DNA of 64,000 nt from Platerodrilus igneus (GCA_036346225.1 JARFIW010001480.1:8525001-8589000); one strand, 5' to 3'; positions 10,974 through 22,765 are shown, counted from the stretch's first letter. Notes: generated by a model not told the origin, from the sequence alone. Program-made: numbers and translations.

Positions 10974-12530
10974 ATGAAAGAAAAGTTCGAGTCTTTACTA
11001 CAAAAGCATTATGTGAAAAAGAACTTTGTTTACCCGCGAACAGTTATTATCGCTGATGCGAAGACAGCTATATCGGCAAACTGGAAAATTCCGCGTGATT
11101 ACTGGTTACTTCAACACTATGTTGTCCTTGAAGATCAGGGAGTAGAAAAATTAATACTGTCAGTAACGGATTGAAAACCTAATGTATTATTTTACATTTC
11201 AAGTGATTGTATGAAACCCATTCGTCTATTGATTATGGTGGCAAAGATCGAATAATAAAAGAACTTAGTCGTCGTTACAAAAATAACAAACAAAATCATA
11301 TCAAGATTTTTCTGAGTGTCAGTGAACCTTGCCAACAAAAAGAAAAATGAGTAAAAAAGGCGTTGTTTTAAACCAAATGATTTTCTCACATATGAATTCA
11401 AGATATCAGGTAGACCTTCTAAATTTTCAATCGCAACCTGATAGACGCTATAAGTTCATTTTAGTTTACTAAGGACCATCTTAAAAAATTTGTTGTTTTA
11501 AGGCCGCTTCAGACAAAGAGAGCGGAAAGTTGCGCTACGATTGCTTGATATTTTTCTATTGTTTGGAGCTCCATGTATACTACAGTCAGACAATGGCAGA
11601 GAATTTTGTAATAAACTTATAGAAAACTTGAAAACAACTTGGCCAGAGCTTAAAATCGTACATGACAAACTAAAACATCTAAGGTAGTGTTGATAGGGCT
11701 AACCAGAACATAGAAAATATATTGACGACATGGATGCAAGACAAAAAATCCATCTCCGGAAGAAACTGGCTAAAAATTTATCCAGTTCATGAAAAGCACA
11801 TTTTTTTATACTGGCATTAAGTGGTCGCCTTATGAAGCTATGTTTGGTTACGCGCCCAGAGTCGAATTGTTAACAACTCCTATTCCGAAGGAAGTATTCG
11901 ATTCCTTTGAGAATGAAAAGCAATTGCAAAACGCTTTAACTGCAATAAATACTTCTTTTAAACCTGTTAGTATTTGAACAAACAAGACTTCATAATGGTG
12001 CTGAAATAAGTGTAGCTTGTTCAAACGAAACGATTGCATTGAAAACATTGTTTGTTGGAAATGTAAGCAGCCGGTCCACTAAATCATGTTTAAAACACTG
12101 TATTTTGCAAGAAAAAGTCAATAAAAGTTATGTAGGTTGTGCTTTAATGAGGTGAATACCCAAAAAAGTAAGAGAAAAATCTAAAGAAAGTTTGAAAAGT
12201 AAAACTAAGAAAATGAAATTAATGTCAGATAAATCTCATTGTGAAGCCTTTATATGAGTTACAGTCCGTTTCCCAGTCCCCACATTGATAGAGAAAAAGA
12301 TGACGTTCGATCTATATTAGCTGTTGTCATGAAAGTAACCCAACAAGAATTTTTCCGGTTGAAAGCAAAAAAATATCCCCATAAAACAGATATTCCCACT
12401 TCAATGATTGTGGACAAAAATTAATTACAATTGAAGAAGTACTAAATATTAAGAAATCGCTCAGGCCTGTCCCCACAGATCAAAGTGTTGACCACAGTCA
12501 AAAATTCAAAAAGTTGTGCTAGGAACGCCC
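10974..12530 (+). pseudogene. KRBA2-like integrase-domain gene relic
   Basis: Fragments in changing frames match the order of KRBA2/SCAND3-type, transposon-derived integrase proteins. An N-terminal helical region (MKEKFESLLQKHYV, then DYWLLQHYVVLEDQGVEKLI) at 10974-11174 is followed by a degraded zinc-binding region. Next come the integrase core pieces VDLLNFQSQPDRRYKFIL (first Asp, near 11410) and LQSDNGREF (second Asp, near 11580). GIKWSPYEAMFGYAPRVELL follows at about 11814-11870. Further on, HIDREKDDVRSILAVVMKVT near 12280-12340 is the characteristic C-terminal segment. Many stops and frameshifts make it non-functional. These proteins are usually annotated as KRAB-A domain protein 2-like in arthropods although no KRAB domain is visible here. 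Confidence 0.72.
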
Positions 12531-15500
12531 GGTATACATAGTTTAGTTTGTTAAATCATAATCTTCCCTCTTCTTAAAATTCTGCCCTTGCATCAAAAAC
12601 AATGTTGGTGTTCTAGTAAGTAAGTTATATCTAAGTCACTTACGCGTGTTTAGCGCATCCTGGGGTGCGAACGAGGGTTGCCGGCAGATACGTAACCAGT
12701 TAGTTGCGCCTGAACGGTCGGCTGAGTGAGATGTCAGGCGAGATATTCATTAAGAAACGTGGTTTTTAGGTGATTAATTATGTTTATATTCGCGTTGAGA
12801 ATTTAATGTGGTTCCGTTAAAAAGTGATGCTTTATAAATTAAAGCTTACAGAATAACTGAAAAAAGTGACGAAGTGCTAAGTTTGGATTCAGAACAGAGT
12901 AAAATCTGTAGGTATCGTATTAATTTACAGTATTAAGCAAGCGCCAACTTTTTGTTATGTAGAAATATTAGAATTCACGGTTTGTAGATAGTGGTGATCT
13001 GGTTACAAATATTATCCAGCACTGCTTTCAACCATCACGTGTGTTTTGTGAAAAAGTAGTCGCTTGCCTTGTATGATGATTCGCTTTAATACAATCAACC
13101 TCGTACAGAAAGGGACCCCCATCTAACATAATTTTATTTACGTGTGGTGTTATATTTTACTTCGCCGACGTTATCAAACCGCGGAACTTCGGGAAAGAAT
13201 TATATTAATAAACTTCAGAGGTGTGTGAAAGTGAAATAGTATTGGCGCGGAAAATTCGAGTTACTAATATTAGCATAATTTATGATAAGTGGTTGCTAGC
13301 ATTATTATCAATACCTAAGCTTATTCTACCTATGTCCGGTAGTTCTTTGAGCCCGAATAGTTAAGAATATTTTAGCTAGAATAGGAGGGTTGCAGTAAGG
13401 TTGTTTTGTACCCTTTTAGGTTTTTGTTTTGAGTAGCGAGTATAAGCGTTAACTAGGATGTTCATTTTTCTTTATTATTGTGGAGAATAAAACCACATAA
13501 CTGGAATCCAGTAATTTTTCATTTCATGTTTTTAAGTAACCCACGAAAAGAGCCCGTAATTAAGAGTCCATACCCCTGAGTCTAGTTAAAATTGTTCCTG
13601 CAAAAGATGTGCTTGTTTAAAAAATAACGTACTATGCAATTCAAAGTGTCACCATAGCAATTCTTGTTCCTATAAATGATTTCCTAATTTTTCTTTTGTA
13701 CATAAATATAATAATATTAATAATAAATCAGTTATGTGTTAGTAATTGTTTCATTCTTTTACTTATACACTATAACTAACAATTTTACGAAATATCTAGT
13801 TATTTCGTAGAATAACTACGTTAAGCATGAAATTATGAAATTATTTTATACTTTAACTGACTAAACCCGTTATTTCATGTTAAATAAGTACGATACTGAT
13901 TAGGTTCCGTGAAAGAATTACAAGCACATTAAAAACTGTTTTATACTGACACAAAAACTTTCAATTGTATTAGGATAAAAAGGGCATAGCTTATAAAAGC
14001 AAAGAACGAACCACCGTTATATATTGCTTTCCATCAAAATTATTTTCTATAATACTAGCATTCCCAGTAAACCTTTAAACGAAGGGAATTTAAAAGCAAT
14101 TACTTTTCACACAGGATAAAATACAGACACAAAAACGGTTCCCTAGTTTTGTGCAAATCAGACATTACAATTCGATCTACAGAATGGGGTGATTTTAACT
14201 TTTACAGCAATTGCAAAAACCTGATAAAGCTCTACTACCGTTCTAATTTATTGTGACAAAAGATACAAAACAAGTAAATTAGAAATGGAACTAAAACGAA
14301 ATCCCGATTCGCAAATTTACGTCGTAGTTAACCCAAACCTTAAAAATTGTAAAACTGGCGCGTTTGCTCAAGAGAACTGCTATAGCAAATTGAGATTCAT
14401 TAATTGAAATCGAATTACAAGCGGGTGCTTTACATAAATCCTTTATCTAATTAAAGTTCAACAAGAAGCTAATAAGTACATTTATTTTCAGGGTCACATC
14501 TAAAAAGTAATTCAATTCCAAAATGATATCGTAAAAATATTACCAGTAAGATGTGTAATTCTTGCGCTTAAAACTTACAATATTTTGGGTACTGCTAATT
14601 ATTTTAGCTAACGAGTTATAGATAGATATACAAGACTCTAAAGTAAAAACTCATAGAAATAACAAAGCCTGGTGATATTGCTCAGATGCTGAGACAATTA
14701 TTATTGGAACTAACGCAATTGTAATATAGGTTTTTATTTTGCTTAATTTAAATAAATATCGATTAATTAAGTAAAATATAAATTATCTTTATTGTAGTAT
14801 ATCCCTATATATACGGGCCAGTAGTCTTCCTTTGAGTTGAAATCTCTACTGTAAACACATTATGAAACTCACCGATGAATTTTTACGTATAAGAAAAACA
14901 TCTGTCGGACACAGCACATTCTGTCGTCATGCGATTTTCCATCATGTATTCACTAGCATGACTGAGTGCTAAACTCGCAATAACTTACCAAATTCGATGT
15001 CCTCACATGTCCTCATATGTTATAAAAATAGTATAAATACAGAACGTCCATGATGAGGAAAACCAGTCTAGAGATTACAGAATCGAACACTTGCAAATTT
15101 AAAGAAATAGAAAATAGTTGTGTTTTCAAAGGGACAGACAAAATGGCAGTTGGTTTTTGAATTATCTTGAAAGACTAAATATTCCCGTTTTTGAATTTTT
15201 TCTTCTGATTGTAATAAACTTTAGAAGGAAACCTAGAACATTTTTTGTCGTAGCTCGTAAAACACCTTAACATAACGGGGTTGCGTCTTTTATTCGACGT
15301 TTTATGGTAACAGAATCCATCGTCAACATTGCTTTTTAAATACGATTAATGCGATGCAATACACGCATGGTGCTGTAATTTATAGTTTTAGAGATAAATT
15401 GTTCGTCGGAAACGTTTAGAAACGGCAATGAGTGCCATATTTTAAATCATTTTCTTTAGTTTAAACTCCCAAAACAGCATAGTGACAAAAGGTACTGATT

Positions 15501-16085
15501 AAATAAAATTAGGATCGATCGAATAATTTTATTATTCGAAAGTTTTTAGTTTAGATATACACCCTCATTTTTAATAAAATATTAAGTTGTAGAAACCCTA
15601 TAAAGTTGAACACTATAAAAATTCCGCTTTATATGTACCATAAAAAGAAATGTCTTTCACACGTTTGTTATACTACTATTGCAGAAGCTGTAGTTCAGTG
15701 GGTAACCCGTTTACGGATGGGTCACCCCATGGTTTATTTGATTATTACATTTGACCTTATGAAAACCTAAAGGTTTTCGAAATATTAAGACTCGCCTTGT
15801 GTTAGTCTTTTGAGTGCAGCTGTAATAGCTGAATGAATTTTGTGTTTTTTACCACTAAAAATCTTTTTGATCGATTGTCCAGTTAATTGGCTGGTAAATT
15901 AACAAAAAATTCGTCAAATTCTCATCCGTTTATTTATAACGCATATAGGTATATTTGAAACAGATCTTGTGACAAAACTGTTTTTCTTAAATGAATTTTA
16001 TGACAATAATTGTTGTTTATTAAGGATCATAGCAAAATATTATTATTATTATAAAATTGGAAATTATATTAAAATAGACAACTTT
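12531..16085. other. Long non-coding stretch, nothing recognised
   Basis: No open reading frame with recognisable motifs, no RNA gene and no clear element ends were found. The region at 12640-12760 is less AT-rich than its surroundings. The rest is typical AT-rich intergenic or intronic sequence. Confidence 0.4.
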
Positions 16086-16089
16086 CTAC

Positions 16090-16933
16090 ATTTTCAATTA
16101 AGAACGTGGCACGTTATCTTCAATATCAAACAAACTTGGATCTTCTGAATTTGCAGTTTCCAAATTATTACATAAGTTTACCTGATCATTATTTTGATAG
16201 TTTTGTTCGCAACTCATAATTTAAATCGTATTTTATGTAAACCAACTTTCCCGAGCAAGTATGGTTTCCAATCGTTCCTCAATTTGTTACGAAAAATGCC
16301 ACATGCAGACCAATTTCTTTCACATGATGCAAACGACGCAGGCACACTTAACAGTTTTACTGCTGCATTACATAAAAAATAATTTTTCCACCAAGTAGTT
16401 GGTGTTACATCAACGATGTTTTAGCTTGAGCGATGACACCTCTTGAAGCAGCCTAAGTAATTGGTTTAGTAAAGATACTTTTTTGAATTCTGTAATTAGT
16501 AATTTTACCTGTAATCCTTATTTCATTTTTCTTTTTACTTAGTTCTACTATATGAGAAATTGCATTTTCAAGTTTTTTGCAGGTTAAATATTCTCCCCTA
16601 TGTCAAGGATCAAGTATAAGTACACTGTTTTATGCGTATCTAAGCATACCATTTCAATTCGTTTTGCAGTATTTTACAGTACTGATTTTCTTCCGTAACC
16701 AAAAATAAACTTTCGGATATTTGCTCAAAGATATAGTTTTTCAATTTATATGATTTATGCTGGAGGTCTGATAATGTAGCATTTGTGTTTTTCATTAAAC
16801 GTGATTAATCATACTACTGGAGAAAGAAGCTCTTTAAACGTTGAGTTTCTATCCCAAAACTCTTCATCTGATAGAATTGTGCTTCTTATTCTTGATGTAG
16901 CTACAATCTCTGCATCGGAATTAACTACCGATT
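16090..16933 (-). pseudogene. hAT transposase, C-terminal part with dimerisation domain
   Basis: On the minus strand the end of a hAT-family transposase is readable. TPTTWWKNYF is followed by AAVKLLSVPASFASCERNWS, the diagnostic hAT C-terminal dimerisation motif, and then GIFRNKLRNDW and a KLVYIKYDLNYEL tail. At its upstream end, around 16860-16933, the reading is ALRESVVNSDAEIVATSRIR. This joins the N-terminal part at 20428-21190 once the Penelope composite is removed. It carries several frameshifts and stops. Confidence 0.82.
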
Positions 16934-17414
16934 CTCTTAGAGCTTCTTAATCTTCTTTGGGGATTAAACCACTCATAGTTTTTAAAATTATCTTTATTAA
17001 CGTTTCGATCCATAACCTAGGATCGTTTTCAAAATAATAAAAACTTCAAGTTTGACATTTATGACATAAATTGAAGGTGATTTTGATTTATTGATGTTTG
17101 AAATATTTGGTTTGAGTACACTAAGCAAAAATTTTTAAAGTTTAAATGAATAATTGCCTTCAATTTGTGTTACGGCCTGGGACCGACTTTTTAGGTAGCC
17201 AATACGCTTAACGTGAAATCAGCTGATTAATTTTATTGTAAAATTCAATAACTTGGGAATTGGAAAACATTTTTAACATGTTTCTATTTATACAATTTAG
17301 AGGATGGTTATTAAAGAAGTGTGCAATTGCATTATTAAGAGGCTTAAGTAGTCGTTTTTATATTTATTTTGAAGGAAATCATTATGATTTAGGCTACCTC
17401 TTTGGTAGATTTTA

Positions 17415-17613
17415 ACATTGTTCTGAGGTAACCTTATGGTGGGTTTACACTTGTCAAATACCAATGTTGTTCTATGAAGGTTGTATATGGATCTGAGGCG
17501 ACCTTATGGCGGGTTTACACTTGTCAGAAACCAATACTGTTTAACGGAGATTGTATATGGTTGTGAGGTAACCTTATTGCGGGTTTACACTTGTCAGATA
17601 CCAATGCTGTTTT
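17415..17613 (-). repeat. Three tandem ~70-bp repeats in Penelope 3' region (left arm)
   Basis: Three diverged direct copies of about 70 bp each contain GGGTTTACACTTGTCA, preceded by AACCTTAT or a close variant. The same array is inverted at 19711-19908. Its place between the coding region and the terminus suggests it is part of the element's 3' UTR. Confidence 0.85.
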
Positions 17614-17626
17614 ACAGGGGTTGTTA

Positions 17627-17845
17627 ATATGCTTCATCATCATCATCATTGGATCTTCATCTCAAAACTGGTTGGACACGTACCTGCACTTATTTATATT
17701 CTGAGTTAGCTTCCCTTCTATTGTTTTCTAATTTTATGTTTTATTTCACCGAGATTTAGTGAAGGGGGTTAAGCAACCTGTGGCTACCAAGATCCCCCAA
17801 CACTTAGATATTTGCCGAAATAATGGTTTTCTAGTTACTATGCTT
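17627..17845 (-). mobile_element. RTE-derived UTR-tail module inside Penelope left arm
   Basis: On the minus strand this reads GTGTTGGGGGATCTTGG, then AAAACAATAGAAGGG, a stub of the RTE C-terminal tail (GTGTCCAACCAGTTTTG) and a GAT repeat. That matches the RTE 3' region at 8280-8475. It sits at the same place in both arms, so it was present before the inverted duplication formed. Confidence 0.8.
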
Positions 17846-17946
17846 ATTGTTATATAATTAGTTATTGTATGTATAAATAGAAATCATGGATGTAGGCTGT
17901 ATTTCATGTTAATATCGCAAGGAAAACCCAGGAAAAACTTGCTATG

Positions 17947-18770
17947 CTACCTAGATATTGGGGGCATTTGATTTTCATTTGTTATTTCTTTTGTTATTTC
18001 TTTTAGTGATGGAATCCATTGTTTACTGAAAGTTACGGATTCGTTTGCAACGCAGTTATTTTTATGTAAGGTTATATAAACAGCTTCTTTGATTTTGCGT
18101 TTTTGGTGGTTTTCTTCTTTGTCGATAATTTTGCGTCCTCCCATTTTATTTTATGACTGGAGTCCCATGCATGTTGGCAAATCATGGATTTTTCAAATTT
18201 TCTATTTTTATATATGATTTATGTTCTTTTAATCGAACTTCAAATGGTCTGGAACTTTCCCTATATAAAACTTATTACATTCGCACGGTATTTTGTAGAT
18301 ACAATTTTTGAACTTTGTATTGCGTTTTTGGGTTTTGTTTTTGTTAATTGTGCTCTTAGTGTATTGTTGGTTCTAAATACTGTTTTAATTCTAAATTTGT
18401 TTCCTATTCTTTGAATTTTTCGGAGAATCCTTTTATGTATGGTACTGAGAGCATTTTGTTGTGTGTATCATTGTTTTGTTTTCTTTTCTTTATTTTTAGG
18501 GTTTTATTCATTTCTTTCTCTATTATTCTTTTAGGATATTTGTTTTCTATTAGTGTACATCTGATTAGGTCTTTCTCTTTCTTTAAAATTTCTTCGTTTG
18601 ATGATATTAATTTTGCTCTATCATACATGGTTTTGATAATTCCTCGTTTGACACGGTGTGGGTGGTTTGAATCGAAGTTTAAGTATCTGTTTGTGTGCGT
18701 TGGTTTTCTATATACCGATGTATTAATTGCTGTATCGTTTTTGCTAACGAGAATATCTAAAAACGGAAGA
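17947..18770 (-). pseudogene. Penelope-like element, left copy: RT C-terminus and GIY-YIG endonuclease
   Basis: On the minus strand the order is PFLDILVSKN (RT motif), a TSVYRKPTHTNRYLNF segment, and a thumb/linker frame (18404-18628) with LISSNEEILKKEKDLIRCTL, NKYPKRIIEKEM and VPYIKGFSEKF. The GIY-YIG endonuclease region follows at about 18150-18340. The C-terminal frame 17947-18144 contains ENHQKRKIKEAVYITLHKNN. This matches the RT-linker-GIY-YIG order that defines canonical Penelope-like elements. The 5' part of RT is missing, so this is a truncated copy, and frameshifts separate the pieces. Confidence 0.82.
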
Positions 18771-19370
18771 GAAAGACCTAATCAGATGTACACTAATAGA
18801 AAACAAATATCCTAAAAGAATAATAGAGAAAGAAATGAATAAAACCCTAAAATAAAGAAAAAGAAAACAAAAACAATGATACACACAACAAAATGCTCTC
18901 AATACCATACATAAAAGGATTCAAATTTCAAATTTGGAATTAAAACAGTATTTAGAACCAACAATACACTAAGAGCACAATTAACAAAAACAAAACCCAA
19001 AACGCAATACAAAGTTCAAAAATTGTATCTACAAAATACCGTGCGAATGTAATAAGTTTTATATAGGGAAAGTTCCAGACCATTTGAAGTTCGATTAAAA
19101 GAACATAAATCATATATAAAAATAGAAAATTTGAAAATCCATGATTTGCCAACATGCATGGGACTCCAGTCATAAAATAAAATGGGAGGACGCAAAATTA
19201 TCGACAAAGAAGAAAACCACCAAAACGCAAAATCAAAGAAGCTGTTTATATAACCTTACATAAAAATAACTGCGTTGCAAACGAATCCGTAACTTTCAGT
19301 AAACAATGGATTCCATTACTAAAAGAAATAACAAAGAAATAACAAATGAAAATCAAATGCCCCAATATCT
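18771..19370 (+). pseudogene. Penelope-like element, right copy: GIY-YIG endonuclease half
   Basis: This is the inverted counterpart of the left copy, beginning about 190 bp further downstream in the gene. It reads DLIRCTLIENKYPKRIIEKE, then CIYKIPCECNKFYIGK, the start of the GIY-YIG fold with its Cys pair. An EHKSYIKNRKFEKS segment, CQHAWDSSHKIKWEDAK and a C-terminal helix follow. A frameshift lies just after the Y-I-G motif. Compared with the left copy it has several one-base differences in homopolymers and a few substitutions. Confidence 0.8.
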
Positions 19371-19481
19371 ATGTAGCATTGCAAGTTTTTCCTGGGTTTT
19401 CCTGCGATATTAACATGAAATACAGCCTACATACATGATTTCTATTTATACATACAATAACTAATTATATAACAATAAGCA

Positions 19482-19692
19482 TAGTAACTAGAAAACCATT
19501 ATTTCGGCAAATATCTAAGTGTTGGGGATCTTGGTAGCCACAGGTTGCTTAACCCCTTCACTAAATCTCGGTGAAATAAAACATAAAATTAGAAAACAAT
19601 AGAAGGGAAGCTAACTCAGAATATAAATAAGTGCAGGTACGTGTCCAACCAGTTTTGAGATGAAGATCCAATGATGATGATGATGATGAAGC
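19482..19692 (+). mobile_element. RTE-derived UTR-tail module inside Penelope right arm
   Basis: This is the plus-strand counterpart of 17627-17845, with the same UTR segment, tail stub and TGATGATGATGATGATGA end. The GAT array is about one unit longer than in the left arm, and two poly-G/C runs are one base shorter. Confidence 0.8.
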
Positions 19693-19710
19693 ATATTAAC
19701 AACCCCTGTA

Positions 19711-19908
19711 AAACAGCATTGGTATCTGACAAGTGTAAACCCGCAATAAGGTTACCTCACAACCATATACAATCTCCGTTAAACAGTATTGGTTTCTGAC
19801 AAGTGTAAACCCGCCATAAGGTCGCCTCAGATCCATATACAACCTTCATAGAACAACATTGGTATCTGACAAGTGTAAACCCACCATAAGGTTACCTCAG
19901 AACAATGT
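19711..19908 (+). repeat. Three tandem ~70-bp repeats in Penelope 3' region (right arm)
   Basis: This is the mirror of the left-arm array. Each unit contains TGACAAGTGTAAACCC followed by a variable CATAAGG or AATAAGG step. Three units are visible, and the first and third are the closest to each other at several positions. Confidence 0.85.
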
Positions 19909-20290
19909 TAAAATCTACCAAAGAGGTAGCCTAAATCATAATGATTTCCTTCAAAATAAATATAAAAAACGACTACTTAAGCCTCTTAATAATGCAATTG
20001 CACACTTTTAATAACCATCCTCTAAATTGTATAAATAGAAACATGTTAAAAATGTTTTCCAATTCCCAAGTTATTGAATTTTACAATAAAAATTAATCAG
20101 CTGATTTCACGTTAAGCGTATTGCTACCTAAAAAGTCGGTCCCAGGCCGTAACACAAATTGAAGGCAATTATTCATTTAAATTTTAAAAATTTTTGCTTA
20201 GTGTACTCAAACCAAATATTTCAAACATCAATAAATCAAAATCACCTTCAATTTATGTCATAAATGTCAAACTTGAAGTTTTTATTATTT

Positions 20291-20324
20291 TGAAAACGAT
20301 CCTAGGTTATGGATCGAAACGTTA
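20291..20324 (+). other. Penelope terminal hairpin, hammerhead-like relic
   Basis: TGAAAAC is followed by a 5-bp stem (GATCC/GGATC) and then GAAACGTTA. This resembles the CUGANGA-stem II-GAAAC order of the hammerhead ribozymes known from Penelope terminal repeats, but the first core box is degenerate. The mirrored copy is at about 17001-17030. Confidence 0.4.
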
Positions 20325-20427
20325 ATAAAGATAATTTTAAAAACTATGAGTGGTTTAATCCCCAAAGAAGATTAAGAAGAATACTAAACAAACCACAACA
20401 AACATACAGGGAGTACTCTTAGAGCTT

Positions 20428-21190
20428 GTTTATTTTCTTTAATACTTTTCATGTATACCCTTATTATCTTGTATGCACTGGCAAGTTTAGAGATTTGCAG
20501 CTTGTTCTATGCCTGTTTTTCCCTAAGTACAACATTTACGTGTTTTAATTTTAAAAATTTGTATCTTTACAGATGGAAATGTGGTTATGAAAAGTTGTTA
20601 TGGATTCAAAGTCCTCTATTAACAAGTTTAGGGTATGAGATGCACATCCCTAGGTTTGTAACACTGGATATCTTTCTTTAAATTCAGCCCAGGCTACTTC
20701 CATGTTAGGAGCATTATCTGGTACAAGTGCCCCAATTTTATAAACTCCGATTTCTTTAATAATTGGACTTATTTAAGAAGCAATAAAACTCTCATGCGTT
20801 CTTCGATTTTCCATAAAGAAAAATCATAAAAGAAAGCATCCTTACTGTAGTTGATAATGCCTTCATTTCAAAAATTTGGCCAGTCAAGTCTCATAATGAA
20901 AATTGTTGATTTTTCATCATACTGTCATTTTATATCGTTTTTCATTTCTTCATAAAATATATTGAGCTATGTTGTCGATAACTGTTTTCTACTTGATATG
21001 CGGAAAGTAGGTCTACATTTCTCAAAAAAATGTTTCCACTTTTCACTTTTATACATACTTATCGGACTCCGTCTTGCATTACATTACAATATGTTTTTTC
21101 TTTCTATTAACAAGATATAATACCACAATACGTACATTGACGCTTCACTTTATTTTCTTCTGGAATTTCTGTACAACAGTCCATTTTCCA
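20428..21190 (-). pseudogene. hAT transposase, N-terminal and central part
   Basis: On the minus strand, near 21110-21150, KVKRQCTYCGII looks like a BED-type zinc finger half. SSRKQLSTT and then YEEMKNDIK follow (20980-21040). Near 20690-20760, KIGALVPDNAPNMEVAWAEF holds the D-N-A-x-N-M motif of the hAT catalytic core. A stretch at 20440-20650 resembles the linker with LLIEDFES. Continuity with 16090-16933 is interrupted only by the Penelope insertion. The gene contains many stops. Confidence 0.78.
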
Positions 21191-21240
21191 TATAATATGA
21201 CACGGTTTAGTGCTTATAAAGGAAGTCGCACTTAGAAATG

Positions 21241-22405
21241 TCTATCAGAAAAATGAGAACACAGATTAAATCGAAGTTATTTATTAACAACTTACAAAAA
21301 AACATTTAACACCATATACAATTACTGAACGGAATAATGAAATTTGAGTATGAATGGGAATGCAAACTTTTATTTACATGCTATATACTAGAATTGGGAT
21401 AGGTAACTAGTCAGTGCTTTATAATTACCATTTGCTTTCAGTGAATTACAAGTTAAAACAGGTACTTCTTGTTTATGTTAATATAATATTTCTTTCAGAC
21501 AATACAAAGTACAAGCCAAATGAATCTAGTGATCAGATTGCATTATTATTTAATATGATATCTGATATGTGATTTTTTGTTCTTTGCTTGTTACACAAAC
21601 TGTGATTGTCATTTCTATAAATATAATTTGCGAATAATATACATTTTACAAAGAAACATTACTTTTATACCTTGATTAAAGCTTAGTCAAATTAAATTAT
21701 TTTATTTAATTGCATCTTAAATGTACAATAGTCCAAATAGTGAAATAGGCATAACACATTTTAGTTTCGAAAGAACTGCAAATATTCGAAAACAACATAA
21801 AATGTTTACTTCATTTTTGTTCTTACTTTTTAGCAGAAATTAGGAGATTTTAACCTGGGTCAAAATCTTCCCGATTAAAATCTGTCGAACTCTCGGACAA
21901 ATGACCAGGCACAACCGTATAATGGCATATCCAAGTTATTCAGTATTAATTATGGTATTAGCATATTAATTAGCACTTTTCGAATTTACTTCTTGCCTTT
22001 ATTTAAACATCTGCCTGCGACCCCCCTGTAACGTAAAAAATTTACCGATTTGGCCTGGATCATTTCTTTAGAAATTAGTTTAGGAAATCTAGTTTTTAAA
22101 ACATATTACACTTATAGTTTTCTTATTTGGAAACCAATTAATTATGCTGAGGTTACAAAGCAGGACATTTAACCAAATTAAAAAAATTTAAACGCATGCA
22201 AGGACTAAGTAAAACAATTACAACGAATAAATTTACTATTCTAAATTTTTCCTTAAACGTGTTTACATTTTGAACTGTGTTGAAATATCGTTAAGTTAAT
22301 ACAGCTTGAAGATTCGTAACAATACGTAACACGCGTCTAGACGTAAGATCGTTACCTGGCATCCCGCTTCTTTTGTAACGGCGGTCATCGCAGCTTCAGT
22401 GAGTT
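21241..22405. other. AT-rich non-coding stretch
   Basis: No supported gene, repeat or RNA was seen between the hAT relic and the next transposase relic. Confidence 0.4.
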
Positions 22406-22675
22406 ATAATGTTATGTTTTGTTTTGAAACGGAAACGTGACACATCAGATGCTAGTGTGGTTGATTTGTTTATACTCTTCAGTTACTACAGCCGGTGTGA
22501 CATTTTACCTCGTTCACGATTTGCTTTGCTCCTGATTTGGGTTATATTATATCAGGTTCATGCCATAAACTTGACGTGTTGGGTTGTGTGATTTAAATTT
22601 TGTTTGTTTAGTATTACCTAAACTGATCTTTTTGCTCTTACCGACATTGTTTTGTACTGCATTAGATCCTTCTAC

Positions 22676-22763
22676 AGTGGGACGGTACACACCATACGAG
22701 TATGCAAATATGCATTTTGAATATGGCGAGTGTTGTGGCAACGAATATGAAGCTATTCGATTA
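22676..22763 (+). pseudogene. Tc1/mariner-like transposase, N-terminal segment
   Basis: The frame reads GRYTPYEYANMHFEYGEC and then EAIRL, the N-terminal helix-turn-helix signature of a group of insect Tc1/mariner-like transposases. It is interrupted at a TA dinucleotide (22764-22765) by another transposon. The reading resumes at 24701 in the same frame when one TA is counted, continuing with NERLPNYCVFIRMHNA. Confidence 0.75.
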
Positions 22764-22765
22764 TA

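Larger units (their letters stand above)
16946..20415. mobile_element. Penelope-like composite: two head-to-head copies, 12-bp TSD
   Basis: This 3.5 kb block consists of two inverted arms (about 16946-18580 and 18770-20376) around a 190-bp spacer. It is flanked by CTCTTAGAGCTT at 16934-16945 and again at 20416-20427, a 12-bp target duplication inside the hAT gene. Each arm carries the 3' half of a Penelope-like element with its coding strand pointing outward: RT C-terminus, GIY-YIG endonuclease, RTE-derived tail, triplicated 70-bp repeat and a conserved terminal hairpin. The right arm is 39 bp longer at its outer end, so its end is probably the complete 3' terminus. Inverted partial copies are a known property of Penelope elements. 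Confidence 0.8.

Noticed and set aside
15684..15740. tRNA-like sequence (TAGTTCAGTGGG resembles box A)
   Set aside because: No box B or acceptor pairing follows, and nothing supports a tRNA.
18184..18815. Multi-pass membrane protein (hydrophobic plus-strand frames)
   Set aside because: They are antisense shadows of the Lys/Asn-rich Penelope coding strand.
17415..19908. CRISPR-like array from the 70-bp repeats
   Set aside because: The units are diverged tandem copies without unique spacers, mirrored in two Penelope arms of a eukaryotic genome.
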